Assembly (NCBI RefSeq): GCF_028527925.1
Contig: NZ_JAPESW010000024.1
Span: 1-59,834 of the forward strand
From: Cellulomonas fimi
Lineage (GTDB): Bacteria; Actinomycetota; Actinomycetes; Actinomycetales; Cellulomonadaceae
DNA: 59,834 nucleotides
Reading direction: 5' to 3'
The notes below the pieces were generated by a model, which was given only the letters and a program-made list of their open reading frames with translations, did no database searches and was not told the origin of the DNA. The position numbers were made by a program, and so were the translations under genes. Positions 7,223 to 15,810 of the stretch are shown here, piece by piece. Each line of letters begins with the position of its first letter. The first letter of the stretch is position 1.

Positions 7223-8066
7223 GTCGTTCGACGCGATCGGCACGCGGTGGACCCTGCGCACGCCGGCACCGCTCGACGGGGCCGTGCTCGCCCGCGTCCA
7301 CGCGTGCGTCGCGGCGTACGACGCCGTGTGGTCCCGGTTCCGCCACGACTCGCTCGTCGCCCGGATCGCCTCCGCTCCCGGCGTGTACGCGCTGCCCGCG
7401 CACGGCGTCGCGCTGCTCGACCTCTACGACGTCCTCGACGAGCGCACCGACGGCGCCGTCTCTCCGCTCGTCGGCGGGAGCATGGAGCGGCTCGGCTACG
7501 ACGCGGGGCTGAGCCTGGTCCCCGACGGCCCTCCTGTCCCCGCTCCGCGGGCGGCCGACGTGCTCGACCGCGACGGCGACCGGCTCGTCGTGCGCGAGCC
7601 CGTGCTGCTCGACGTCGGGGCCGCGGGCAAGGGCCAGCTCGTCGACCTCGTGGCCGCGGAGCTCGCCGCGTGCGGGATCGAGGACGTGCTCGTCGACGCG
7701 GGCGGCGACGTCCTGCGGCGTGGTGCACCCGTCCGGGTCGGGCTCCAGCAGCCGGGGGACGCGGGCCGTGCGGTCGGCGTCGTCGAGGTCGGCGGCGCCG
7801 CGGTGTGCGGGTCGGGCGTGGACCGGCGCGCCTGGGGCGACGGGCTGCACCACGTCGTCGACGCCCGCACCGGGGCGCCCACCCGGGACGTCGTCGCGAC
7901 CTGGGCGGTCGCACCCACCGCGATGGTCGCCGACGGGCTCGCGACCGCGCTGTTCTTCGCCCAGCCCGAGCGACTGCAGGTCCGGTTCGACCTCGAGTAC
8001 GTGCGCATCCACGCCGACGGCCGCGTGCAGTGGTCGCTCGGGCTGCCGGGGGAGGTGTTCGCATGA
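7209..8066 (+). CDS. apbE: FAD:protein FMN transferase (ApbE)
   Basis: 285 residues. ApbE moves FMN from FAD onto a Thr or Ser of extracytoplasmic redox proteins. Family features include WSRFRHDSLVARI (40-55), the nucleotide-binding LLDVGAAGKGQLVD (about 133-147) with the following GGDVL, and the C-terminal TAMVADGLATALFF holding the Mg-binding Asp/Thr. It overlaps the FMN-binding lipoprotein gene at its start and the membrane oxidoreductase gene at its stop (ATGA), so the three form one translationally coupled operon. I see no clear signal peptide; the protein may act in the cytoplasm or the start may lie elsewhere. The probable substrate is the neighbouring lipoprotein. Confidence 0.92.
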   Translation: MRARESFDAIGTRWTLRTPAPLDGAVLARVHACVAAYDAVWSRFRHDSLVARIASAPGVYALPAHGVALLDLYDVLDERTDGAVSPLVGGSMERLGYDAGLSLVPDGPPVPAPRAADVLDRDGDRLVVREPVLLDVGAAGKGQLVDLVAAELAACGIEDVLVDAGGDVLRRGAPVRVGLQQPGDAGRAVGVVEVGGAAVCGSGVDRRAWGDGLHHVVDARTGAPTRDVVATWAVAPTAMVADGLATALFFAQPERLQVRFDLEYVRIHADGRVQWSLGLPGEVFA

Positions 8067-9578
8067 GCCGCGTCGACGACCTGCTCGGCCGCGTCACCAT
8101 GTACCGGACCGTCTCGGTCGCGCTGGGTGTCGTGCTGGCCGCGGCGCTCGTGCTGGCCGTCACCGGGCGGGTGCACGTCGAGCCCGTCGCGCTCGGGGTG
8201 TCGGTCGTCGTCGCGGTCGCCGTGACGCTGCTGGTGAGCCTCGGCTGCGGCGCGCTGTGGCGCGTGCCCGTGCACGGGGAGTCGTCGGTGATCACCGGGC
8301 TCATCCTCGCGCTCCTGCTCCGCCCGTCGACCGCGCCCCTCGACCTCGCGGTCCTCGCCGCGGCCGCCACCGTCGCGGGGGCGTCCAAGTTCGTCCTCGC
8401 CGTGCGGTCGCGGCACGTGCTCAACCCGGCGGCTGCGGGTGCCCTGGCGGTGGGCGTCGCGGGCGTCCCGCTCGGGGTGGTGCCGGCCACCTGGTGGGTC
8501 GCGACGCCCGCCCTGCTGCCCGTCGTCGCCGGCGCCGCGCTGGCCGTCGTCGTGCGGACACGTCGCGGGCTGCTCGTGGGCACGTACCTGGTGGTCGCGG
8601 GCGGCGTCGTGACGGCGGCTCGTCGGGCTGGGGTTCACGCTCCCCGACGCGCTGTGGACCGCGCTCGCGTCGTACCCGCTCGTGTTCGCCGCCGCGTTCA
8701 TGCTCACCGAGCCGCTGACCCTCCCGCCCCGGCGTCGCCAGCAGCTCGCGGAGGCCGCGCTCGTCGGGGCGCTCACCGTCACGCCCTTCACGCTCGGACC
8801 CGTGTGGAGCTCGCCCGAGCTCGCGCTCGTCGTCGGCAACGTGCTCGCCTTCGCGTTCGGGCAGCGGCGCGCCGTGCGGCTCACCGTCGTCGGCCACCGC
8901 GACGTCACGCCCGCGGTGCGCGAGGTCGCCTTCGCGCCCGAGCGTGCGCTGCGGTTCCGGCCCGGGCAGTGGATCGAGCTGCACGTGCCGCACGCGGGCG
9001 TCGACCGACGCGGCACGCGCCGCGTCTTCTCGGTCGCCTCACCGGCCGGGCACGGCGACGGCGTGACGGTCGCGTACCGGCTCACGCCGGCGCCGAGCTC
9101 GTTCAAGCGCACGCTCACCGCGCTGCCGCCGGGTGTCGTCGTGCGCGCGACGTCGGTCGGCGGCGACTTCCTGCTGCCGCGGCGCGCCGACGTGCCGCTG
9201 CTCCTCGTCGCGGGCGGGATCGGGATCACGCCGTTCGTCAGCCAGCTCACCGCGCTCGCACGGGCAGGGGAGCGGCGCGACGTCGTGCTGCTGCTCCTGC
9301 TCGGGCCCGGCGACGAACCGCCGTACGCCGACGTGCTCACCGCCTCCGCGGCCCGCGTCGTCGTCGTCGCCCCGACACGCCCACGTGCGCTCCCCGAGGG
9401 GTGGGAGCACCGCAGCGCCCCGCTGCTCGAGGACGCGGTGCTGAGCGAGGGGGTGCCGGACGCGCACCGGCGGACGGCCTACGTGTCCGGGCCGCCGCGC
9501 ATGGTCGTGCATGCGCGTCGCACGCTGCGACGAGCAGGTGTGCAACGGATCAGGACGGACGCGTTCCCCGGGTACTGA
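8063..9578 (+). pseudogene. RnfD/NqrB-like membrane protein fused to FNR-type flavoprotein reductase (frameshifted)
   Basis: The frame from ATG 8063 encodes at least five hydrophobic segments and an RnfD/NqrB-like phrase HVLNPAAAGALAVGV, then breaks at about 8617. The continuation in the +1 frame gives LGFTLPDALWTALASYPLVF and then a full ferredoxin-NADP-reductase module: FRPGQWIELHVPH, the FAD motif RRVFSVASP and the NAD site GGIGITPF. Removing one G from GGCGG at 8614-8618 restores a 504-residue protein (TALVGLGF across the join). It would move electrons from NAD(P)H through FAD across the membrane to the flavinylated lipoprotein. The break may be a true mutation or a sequencing error. No covalent-FMN SGAT motif is visible in the membrane part. 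Confidence 0.82.
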
Positions 9579-9736
9579 TCGAGCACGGCGCGCGGGACGA
9601 CACCCCGCGTCGCACCGCGCGCCGCACGACGCTCCGCATCGGGGTGCCCGCGGTCGGCGCTTCGCGGTGCCCGCGCCCGCGGCCCGACCGGGCGCGCGCG
9701 TCGGTCGCACCCCTCGCCGAGCGGGGTCCCTCGACG

Positions 9737-9776
9737 CCGAGGGCGCGCCACCCGAGCAGGGGTGACGCGCCCTCGG
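9737..9776. terminator. Bidirectional terminator between the flavin operon and fabF
   Basis: A perfect 11-bp stem CCGAGGGCGCG (9737-9747) with CGCGCCCTCGG (9766-9776). The loop can pair further (CACCC with GGGTG). It lies between two convergent operons and would stop transcription from both sides. The rest of 9579-9806 shows no gene. Confidence 0.8.
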
Positions 9777-9806
9777 TCCGCCGGGGCGGACAGGTGGTGC
9801 TGCGGG

Positions 9807-11051
9807 TCAGGCGGACGTGACGACGAGCGCCACGTTGTGGCCGCCGAACCCGAACGAGTTGTTGATCGCGGCGATCTGGCCGTCGGGCAGCGCACGCGGC
9901 TTGTCGCGCACGAGGTCCAGCACGAGCTCCGGGTCGGGGTCGTCGACGTTGATCGTCGGCGGCGCCTGCCGGTCGTGCAGCGCGAGGATCGTGAACACCG
10001 ACTCGAGCGCGCCGGCGCCACCGAGCAGGTGCCCGGTCATCGACTTCGTCGCCGACAGGGCGACGTGGTCCGCCTCGTCGCCGAGCACGCCGCGGATGCT
10101 GCGCGCCTCGATGAGGTCGCCGACCACGGTCGAGGTCGCGTGCGCGTTGACGTGCACGATGTCGCGGTGCGAGACGCCCGCCTCCTGCAGCGCCGAGCGC
10201 ATGGCCCGGATCTGCCCGTCGCCCGAGGGCTCGGGGGACGTGATGTGGTAGCCGTCGGCGGAGAGGCCGACACCGGCGATCCGCGCGTACACGCGGGCGC
10301 CGCGCGCGGCGGCGTGCTCGGCGCTCTCGAGCACGACGATGCCCGCGCCCTCGCCGACGACGAAGCCGTCACGCGCGACGTCGTACGGGCGCGACGCGCG
10401 CTGCGGGTCGTCGTTGCGCTGCGACAGCGTGCGCGACGCGGCGAACGCGCCGATCGGCATCGGGTGGATCGGGGCCTCGGTGCCGCCCGCGACGACCACG
10501 TCGGCGCGACCCGAGCGGATCATCTCGACGCCGTAGCCGATCGCCTCGGCACCCGACGCGCACGCCGAGACCAGCGCGTGGGCACCGGCGCGGGCGCCCA
10601 GGTCGAGCGAGACGAACGCGACGGGCGAGTTCGGCATGAGCATGGGCACCGTCATCGGCAGCATGCGCCGGGCGCCCTTCTCGCGGAGCGTGTCCCAGCC
10701 GTCGAGCATCGTCCAGATGCCGCCGATTCCGGACGACACGACGGCCCCGAGCCGCTCGCCGTCGACCTCGGGGGAGCCGGCGTCGGCCCACGCCTCGCGC
10801 GCCGCGATCACGGCGTACTGCGCGGTGGGGTCCATCTTCTTGAGCTCGGGACGCGGCAGCACGTCCGCGGGCGCGACCTTGATGGTCGCGGCGAACGAGA
10901 CGGGGATGCCGTAGGTCTCGGCCCAGTCGTTGTCGAGGGTGCGGGCCCCGGACTCACCGGCGAGGGCGGCGGCCCACGTCGAGGGCACGTCCCCGCCGAG
11001 CGGCGTGGTGGCGCCGAGTCCGGTGACGACGACGTCGGTTGCGTGGCTCAT
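9807..11051 (-). CDS. fabF: 3-oxoacyl-ACP synthase II (KASII)
   Basis: 414 residues. It condenses malonyl-ACP with a growing acyl-ACP in type II fatty acid synthesis. The thiolase-fold motifs are all present: the nucleophile Cys164 in VSACASGAEA, the first catalytic His in VNAHATST (about 300) and the second in MTGHLLGGAGALE (about 338), ending with NNSFGFGGHN. The ATG at 11051 has AGGAG upstream (GCCACCAGGAGCACCG). It is the last gene of the fabD-fabH-acpP-fabF run, separated from acpP by 93 bases. Confidence 0.95.
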   Translation of the reverse strand: MSHATDVVVTGLGATTPLGGDVPSTWAAALAGESGARTLDNDWAETYGIPVSFAATIKVAPADVLPRPELKKMDPTAQYAVIAAREAWADAGSPEVDGERLGAVVSSGIGGIWTMLDGWDTLREKGARRMLPMTVPMLMPNSPVAFVSLDLGARAGAHALVSACASGAEAIGYGVEMIRSGRADVVVAGGTEAPIHPMPIGAFAASRTLSQRNDDPQRASRPYDVARDGFVVGEGAGIVVLESAEHAAARGARVYARIAGVGLSADGYHITSPEPSGDGQIRAMRSALQEAGVSHRDIVHVNAHATSTVVGDLIEARSIRGVLGDEADHVALSATKSMTGHLLGGAGALESVFTILALHDRQAPPTINVDDPDPELVLDLVRDKPRALPDGQIAAINNSFGFGGHNVALVVTSA

Positions 11052-11144
11052 CGGTGCTCCTGGTGGCGATGGGGGTGGCCCGTCCCGGCGCCGGCGGCGG
11101 TGCGGCCGCGGTGGCGCCGGGACGGTGCCCGGGTCACAGCAGGC

Positions 11145-11393
11145 TCAGGACTGCGCGCCCGCGATGAACGAGACGGCGTCGCCCACGGTCGTGAGGTTCT
11201 TGACCTCGTCGTCGGGGATGCGCACGTCGAACTTCTCCTCGGCGAGCGTGACGATCGTCATCATCGACAGCGAGTCGATGTCGAGGTCGTCGGTGAAGGA
11301 CTTCTCCGGCAGGACCGAGTCGGCGGGCAGGCCCGTCTCCTCGCTCACGATCTCGGCCAGACCGGCCAGGATCTCCTGCTCGCTGTACGCCAT
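11145..11393 (-). CDS. acpP: Acyl carrier protein
   Basis: 82 residues, strongly acidic. Ser41 in DLDIDSLSMM is the attachment site for 4'-phosphopantetheine. It carries the growing acyl chain between the Fab enzymes encoded on either side. The ATG at 11393 is preceded by AGGAG (AGAGGAGACACC). The position between fabH and fabF is the conserved actinobacterial order. The 108-base gap to fabH shows no hairpin. Confidence 0.95.
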   Translation of the reverse strand: MAYSEQEILAGLAEIVSEETGLPADSVLPEKSFTDDLDIDSLSMMTIVTLAEEKFDVRIPDDEVKNLTTVGDAVSFIAGAQS

Positions 11394-11501
11394 GGTGTCT
11401 CCTCTGGTGACTGCTGGAAGGGTCGGACGAACGGTACAGCCCGAGGGTGGACCGTCCCCCGAGGGGGCGGGCGGGCCCGACGAGCGCCGGACCAGGGTGG
11501 A

Positions 11502-12506
11502 TCAGGGCAGGACCACGACCTGCGCGGCGTACACGAGTCCCGCGCCGAAGCCGATCTGCAGCGCGAGCGCGCCGCTGGACACCTGGCCCTCGCGGAGCAG
11601 GCGCTCGGTCGCGAGCGGGATCGAGGCGGCGGAGGTGTTGCCCGTGTCGGCGATGTCGCGGCCGACGACCACCGACTCGGGGAGCTTCAGCTGCTTGATC
11701 ATCTGGTCGATGATCCGCATGTTCGCCTGGTGCGGGATGAACGCCTCGATGTCGTCGGCGGTGACGCCCGCGGCGTCGAGCGCCTTCTGCGCGACGGGGG
11801 CCATCTGCCAGACCGCCCACTTGAAGACCGACTGGCCCTCCTGGCGCAGCGTCGGCCACCCGGCGCCCTCGTCGCGCGTCGCGAGCCACGAGTGCGTCTG
11901 CCGGATCGCCTGCGCCTGACCGCCGTCCGAGCCCCAGACCGTCGGGCCGATCCCGGGCGTGTCGGACGGGCCGATCACGACCGCGCCCGCGCCGTCACCG
12001 AGCAGGAAGGAGATGGTGCGGTCGGTCGGGTCGACGAACTCGCTCATCTTCTCGGCGCCGATGACGAGCACGTGCCGGGCGGTGCCGGCGCGGACGAGCG
12101 CGTCCGCCTGGCCGATGCCGTAGCAGTACCCGGCGCACGCCGCGGAGATGTCGAACGCCGCGGCGGGCGTCGCGCCGATGCGGTCGGCGACGATCGCGGC
12201 GCCGGCGGGCGTCTGGTGGAAGTAGGTGACCGTCGAGAGGATCACCGCGTCGATGTCGGCGCCCGTCAGGCCCGCGTTCTCGAGCGCGGCGCGTGCGGCG
12301 CCCTCGGCCAGGTCGAGCACGTCGGTGCCCTCGCCCGCGCGGCGGCGCGTGACGATGCCCGTGCGCTGGCGGATCCACTCGTCCGAGGAGTCGATGGGAC
12401 CGACGAGGTCGTCGTTCGGGACGACGCGCTCGCCGCGCACGCCTCCGATGCCGAGGATCCGGGTGTGGGCCGGTCCGGTGGCCTGCGTCAGGGTGGGTCG
12501 GGTCAC
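11502..12506 (-). CDS. fabH: 3-oxoacyl-ACP synthase III (KASIII)
   Basis: 334 residues. It starts fatty acid synthesis by condensing acyl-CoA with malonyl-ACP. In actinobacteria it usually prefers branched primers. The triad is visible: Cys in FDISAACAGYCYG (about 120), His in FIPHQANMRIID (about 256) and Asn in DTGNTSAASIP (about 286). The start is GTG at 12506, which overlaps the fabD stop by 4 bases (GTGA); the frame is open far upstream but that part is a shadow of fabD. Coupled translation with fabD is likely. Confidence 0.94.
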   Translation of the reverse strand: MTRPTLTQATGPAHTRILGIGGVRGERVVPNDDLVGPIDSSDEWIRQRTGIVTRRRAGEGTDVLDLAEGAARAALENAGLTGADIDAVILSTVTYFHQTPAGAAIVADRIGATPAAAFDISAACAGYCYGIGQADALVRAGTARHVLVIGAEKMSEFVDPTDRTISFLLGDGAGAVVIGPSDTPGIGPTVWGSDGGQAQAIRQTHSWLATRDEGAGWPTLRQEGQSVFKWAVWQMAPVAQKALDAAGVTADDIEAFIPHQANMRIIDQMIKQLKLPESVVVGRDIADTGNTSAASIPLATERLLREGQVSSGALALQIGFGAGLVYAAQVVVLP

Positions 12507-13504
12507 GACTGCTGCTCCTGGGTGTTCGCGGTGGTGCCCTCGGGCGTGGACGCGGACGCGGCGCCGTGGCGGCGCACGAGGTCGCGTGCGGCGTCGAGGT
12601 CGGCCGGCGTCTTGACGGCGACCGTCTCGATCCCCGGCAGCGTACGCCGCGCGAGCCCGGTGAGGACGCCACCGGGGGCGACCTCGAGAAGGCCCGTCAC
12701 GCCGAGCGCCAGCAGCGTCTCCTGGCAGAGGTCCCAGCGGACCGGGTTGGCCACCTGGGCGACGATCAGCTCGAGTGCGCGGGCGCCGTCGGGGACGACC
12801 GTGCCGTCGGAGTTGGTGAGCAGCGGCACGACCGGGTCGCCGGGCGTGATCCCGTCGGCCGCGGCGCGCAGCTCGGCGACGGCCGGCTCCATGACCTGGG
12901 TGTGGAACGCGCCGGCGACCTGCAGCGGCACGACGCGTGCCCGGGCGGGCGGGGCTGCGGCGAACGCGGCGAGCGCGTCGAGCGGGCCGGCCGCGACGAC
13001 CTGGCCGCCGCCGTTGACGTTGGCGGGCACGAGCCCGTGCGCGGCGAGCGCGGCGAGCACCTCGTCCGGGTCGCCGCCGAGGACCGCGTTCATGCCGGTC
13101 GGCGTCGCGGCGGCGGCGCGGGCCATCGCGGCACCGCGCACCGCGACGAGCGCGAGGGCCTGGTCGTCGGTCAGGACGCCCGCGACGGCCGCCGCGGCGA
13201 GCTCGCCGACCGAGTGGCCCGCGGTCGCACCGACGACGCCCGCGGCGGCGGCGCCGAGCGGGGTGTCCGCGTCGACGTCGAGCACCGCGCGCAGGCTCGC
13301 GAGGGCGGAGGCGACGAGCAGCGGCTGCGCGACCGCGGTGTCGCGGATCGTGTCCGCGTCCGAGGTCGTGCCGTGCGCGCGCAGGTCGAGACCGGCGGTC
13401 CGCGACGAGCGGTCGACCGACTCCGCGACGACGGGCAGCTCGAGCCAGGGGGCGAGCATGCCGGGGGACTGGGCACCCTGTCCGGGGCAGACGACGACGA
13501 GCAC
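12503..13504 (-). CDS. fabD: Malonyl-CoA:ACP transacylase
   Basis: 333 residues. It transfers malonyl from CoA to ACP. It has the N-terminal CPGQGAQSPGM (6-16), the nucleophile Ser98 in GHSVGE, and the catalytic His in AGAFHTQVME (about 200). The start is GTG at 13504. It is the first gene of the fab operon and lies just downstream of the fasR-type regulator gene on the same strand, as in Streptomyces. Repeated GTGCGGACC motifs sit in its promoter region. The Ala/Thr-rich tail after about 310 is longer than in enterobacterial FabD. Confidence 0.95.
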   Translation of the reverse strand: MLVVVCPGQGAQSPGMLAPWLELPVVAESVDRSSRTAGLDLRAHGTTSDADTIRDTAVAQPLLVASALASLRAVLDVDADTPLGAAAAGVVGATAGHSVGELAAAAVAGVLTDDQALALVAVRGAAMARAAAATPTGMNAVLGGDPDEVLAALAAHGLVPANVNGGGQVVAAGPLDALAAFAAAPPARARVVPLQVAGAFHTQVMEPAVAELRAAADGITPGDPVVPLLTNSDGTVVPDGARALELIVAQVANPVRWDLCQETLLALGVTGLLEVAPGGVLTGLARRTLPGIETVAVKTPADLDAARDLVRRHGAASASTPEGTTANTQEQQS

Positions 13505-13560
13505 CTGTCCACCTTGCCGTGCCGCCGGTCCCGTCCGGGCTCGTGGCGCACACCAACGTT

Positions 13561-13600
13561 CGCGGACCGCGTTGTGCGGACCCTACAAACCGTGCGGACC
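13561..13600. repeat. Three GCGGACC repeats in the fabD promoter region
   Basis: GTGCGGACC occurs at 13574-13582 and 13592-13600, and CGCGGACC at 13561-13568. All are in the same orientation within the 98-base gap between the regulator stop and the fabD start. They are candidate operators for the adjacent FasR-type activator. Only the repeats are visible; binding is inference. Confidence 0.45.
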
Positions 13601-13602
13601 GG

Positions 13603-14889
13603 TCAGGGGCGCTCGATGATCGAGGTCACGCCCGCGGCGTCGAGCCGCCCCAGGGCCAGGGCCGTCTGCAGGACGTACGACTCGCGCGCGTCGAGCGGGT
13701 CCCAGCCGGTCACGTCGGCGACCCGGCGCAGCCGGTACCGCACGGTGTTGGGGTGCACGTACAGCGTGCGCGCCGCGGCCTCGAGCGACCGGCCGGTGCC
13801 GAGGTACGCGGACAGCGTCTCGAGCAGCGACCCCTGGCTCGCGGCGAGCGGCTCGTACGCACGGTGCACGAGCGCGCGGCGGGCCGTCACGTCACCCACG
13901 AGGACGCGCTCGGGCAGCAGGTCGTCGGCCTGCACGGGGCGCGGTGCCTGCGCCCACGCCGCCGCGGCGGCCAGGCCGGCGAGCGCCGCCCGCGCCGACC
14001 GTGCGCAGTCGGCGAGGTCCTGCGCCTCCGGCCCGACGACGACGGGCCCGGGCCCGAACCGCGGCAGCAGCGCCGTCACGGCCGCCCGCAGGTCGCCCTC
14101 GCCGCCCACCAGCACGACCAGCCGGTCACCGTGGATCCCGACGAGCGCGTCGTCGGCGGCCCGGCGCGTGGCGCGGCGCAGGTCCGCGGCCCGCACGTCG
14201 TCCAGCGGGGACGCCGTCGTGCCGACGATGACGAGCGTGGACCCACGCCCGCTCCACCCCAGCGCGGCGACGCGCGACCTCAGCGCGTCGTCGACGTCGC
14301 CGCGCACGATCGCGTCGACCACGAGCGCCTCGAGCCGCGCGTCCCACGCGCCGCGCACCTCGGCGGCCCGCGCGTAGACCTCGGCGGCCGAGAACGCGAC
14401 CTCGCGCGAGTAGCGCAGCACCGCCTCGCGCAGCGATCGCTCGTCGCCGGGCGCCGCGAGCCGGTCGCTGTTCGACTCGACGACGTCGACGACGACGCGG
14501 ACCAGCTGCAGCGTGTGCTGCAGCGAGATCGAGCGGGTCAGCTCCGGCGGGGCGGTCGCGAAGATGTCGCCCACGCCGTGCGGCGGGCGCGTCGGGTCCA
14601 TGAACCACGTGACGAAGGCGGTGATGCCGGCCTGTGCGACGAGCCCGACCCACGACCGGTCCTCGGCGGGCAGGGCGCGGTACCAGTCGAGGTCCTCGTC
14701 GAGCCGGCGCATCGCCGCGGCCGCGAGCAGCCCGGACCCCTCGCGCACGCGCCGCTGCGTCTCGGCGTTCGCCCCGGTCTCGGCGCCGTCGGCGGCGTCG
14801 ACGGTGCGGGTGCGCGACGGGGCGGCGTCGGCCGGCCGGGCGGCCTGCGCGCCGCTCGGCGGGCGTCCGCCGTGCGAAGGTCGGGGCAT
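13603..14889 (-). CDS. PucR-type transcriptional regulator of fatty acid synthesis (FasR-like)
   Basis: 428 residues. The C-terminal HTH of the PucR/CdaR kind lies at about 365-425 (AARTLYVHPNTVRYRLRRVA). A middle GGDEF-like/PucR region and an N-terminal section (about 60-200, rich in Asp and Arg) precede it. In Streptomyces coelicolor the gene next to fabD encodes FasR, a PucR-type activator of the fabD-fabH-acpP-fabF operon, and this gene has that position, order and domain form. The ATG at 14889 is the first Met in the frame, but I see no good ribosome binding site, so the mRNA could be leaderless or the true start could be downstream. The first 50 residues are low complexity. Confidence 0.88.
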   Translation of the reverse strand: MPRPSHGGRPPSGAQAARPADAAPSRTRTVDAADGAETGANAETQRRVREGSGLLAAAAMRRLDEDLDWYRALPAEDRSWVGLVAQAGITAFVTWFMDPTRPPHGVGDIFATAPPELTRSISLQHTLQLVRVVVDVVESNSDRLAAPGDERSLREAVLRYSREVAFSAAEVYARAAEVRGAWDARLEALVVDAIVRGDVDDALRSRVAALGWSGRGSTLVIVGTTASPLDDVRAADLRRATRRAADDALVGIHGDRLVVLVGGEGDLRAAVTALLPRFGPGPVVVGPEAQDLADCARSARAALAGLAAAAAWAQAPRPVQADDLLPERVLVGDVTARRALVHRAYEPLAASQGSLLETLSAYLGTGRSLEAAARTLYVHPNTVRYRLRRVADVTGWDPLDARESYVLQTALALGRLDAAGVTSIIERP

Positions 14890-15003
14890 AGGGGGAGCAT
14901 AGGAGGCGCGCTTGTGGGAAGTCGACAAAGGCGCGCGCCGGGGTCGGCGAGCGGTCCGGAACGGGGCCGGGTGCCCCGCCCGGTCAACGGCTAAGGTCTC
15001 GAC

Positions 15004-15690
15004 ATGGCTCTCCTGCCCCGACTGCGACAGCTGATGCGCCGCCCGAGCTCCGCCTCGCGCGTCGGAGCCCGACGACCCACCACCGCCGCCCGGCGGGGGG
15101 ACACCTTGCACGAGGACGCCCTGCGGTCGATGCTCAGCGACGACCCGAACAACGAGCGCGCCTTCCGCGCCCTCGCCGAGATCGTGCGGCGTCGCGCCGC
15201 CGAGTCCGGCTCCGAGGAGGACCCGCTGACGGCCCCCGGGAACGAGACCGAGCGCGAGCGCGCCGCCGACCTGGCCGTGTGGGCGCTGGGCGAGGAGCTC
15301 GCCGGAAACCCGCGTGCGTGGTACCCGCTCATCGAGGTCGCGCGGCTCTCCGTGCGCGACGACCACGAGGGCACGCTGCGGCGGCTCACGACGGCGTCCG
15401 AGCGTGACCCGTCGGGCCGTGCGCTGGTCGAGTCGCTCGCGCTCCTGCGCAGCGCCGGCCAGCCCGTCGACGCCCTCGGCCTCGGCATCGGTCACTGGCG
15501 CCCGCGCGAGCACGACCCCGAGGTCGCCCGCCACCTGGTGCTCGCCGCGATCGAGGCGGGCCGCCCGCTCGAGGCGAAGCAGCACCTCGGCTCGCTCGAC
15601 CTCTACCCGGACCAGGCCGCCGTCGCCGACCTGCGCAACGACCTGGCGCGGGCGGTCGCGCACGCCGAGCAGACGATCCCCGGCACCTGA
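15004..15690 (+). CDS. Conserved actinobacterial hypothetical protein, TPR-like
   Basis: 228 residues with no membrane segment. A basic N-terminus (RRPSSASRVGARRPT) is followed by helical, repeat-like sequence (ALRSMLSDDPNNERAFRALA, later AWYPLIEVARLSVRDD and GRALVESLALL). The DPNNERAF and DPSGRALVESLA phrases look like TPR-type helical hairpins. It is divergent from the regulator gene and convergent with aceE. I do not recognise a characterised homologue. Function is unknown. Confidence 0.75.
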   Translation: MALLPRLRQLMRRPSSASRVGARRPTTAARRGDTLHEDALRSMLSDDPNNERAFRALAEIVRRRAAESGSEEDPLTAPGNETERERAADLAVWALGEELAGNPRAWYPLIEVARLSVRDDHEGTLRRLTTASERDPSGRALVESLALLRSAGQPVDALGLGIGHWRPREHDPEVARHLVLAAIEAGRPLEAKQHLGSLDLYPDQAAVADLRNDLARAVAHAEQTIPGT

Positions 15691-15751
15691 CAGCGCGCGC
15701 CGCGTCGCCCTGCACGGCGCGGTCGGGACGACGCCCGGAGCGCCGGAGACC

Positions 15752-15790
15752 ACGAGGGCCCGCGGCGGATGATCCGCCGCGGGCCCTCGT
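15752..15790. terminator. Strong bidirectional terminator before aceE 3' end
   Basis: A 19-base inverted repeat: ACGAGGGCCCGCGGCGGAT (15752-15770) with its complement at 15772-15790. The centre would open to a 4-5 base loop. It lies between the convergent ends of the hypothetical gene and aceE. Confidence 0.85.
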
Positions 15791-15810
15791 CCGTCAGGTG
15801 ACGGCGACCG

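Noticed and set aside
9762..13619. 1285-residue plus-strand frame over the fab cluster
   Set aside because: It is antisense to fabF, acpP, fabH and fabD, and has no homology or ribosome binding site.
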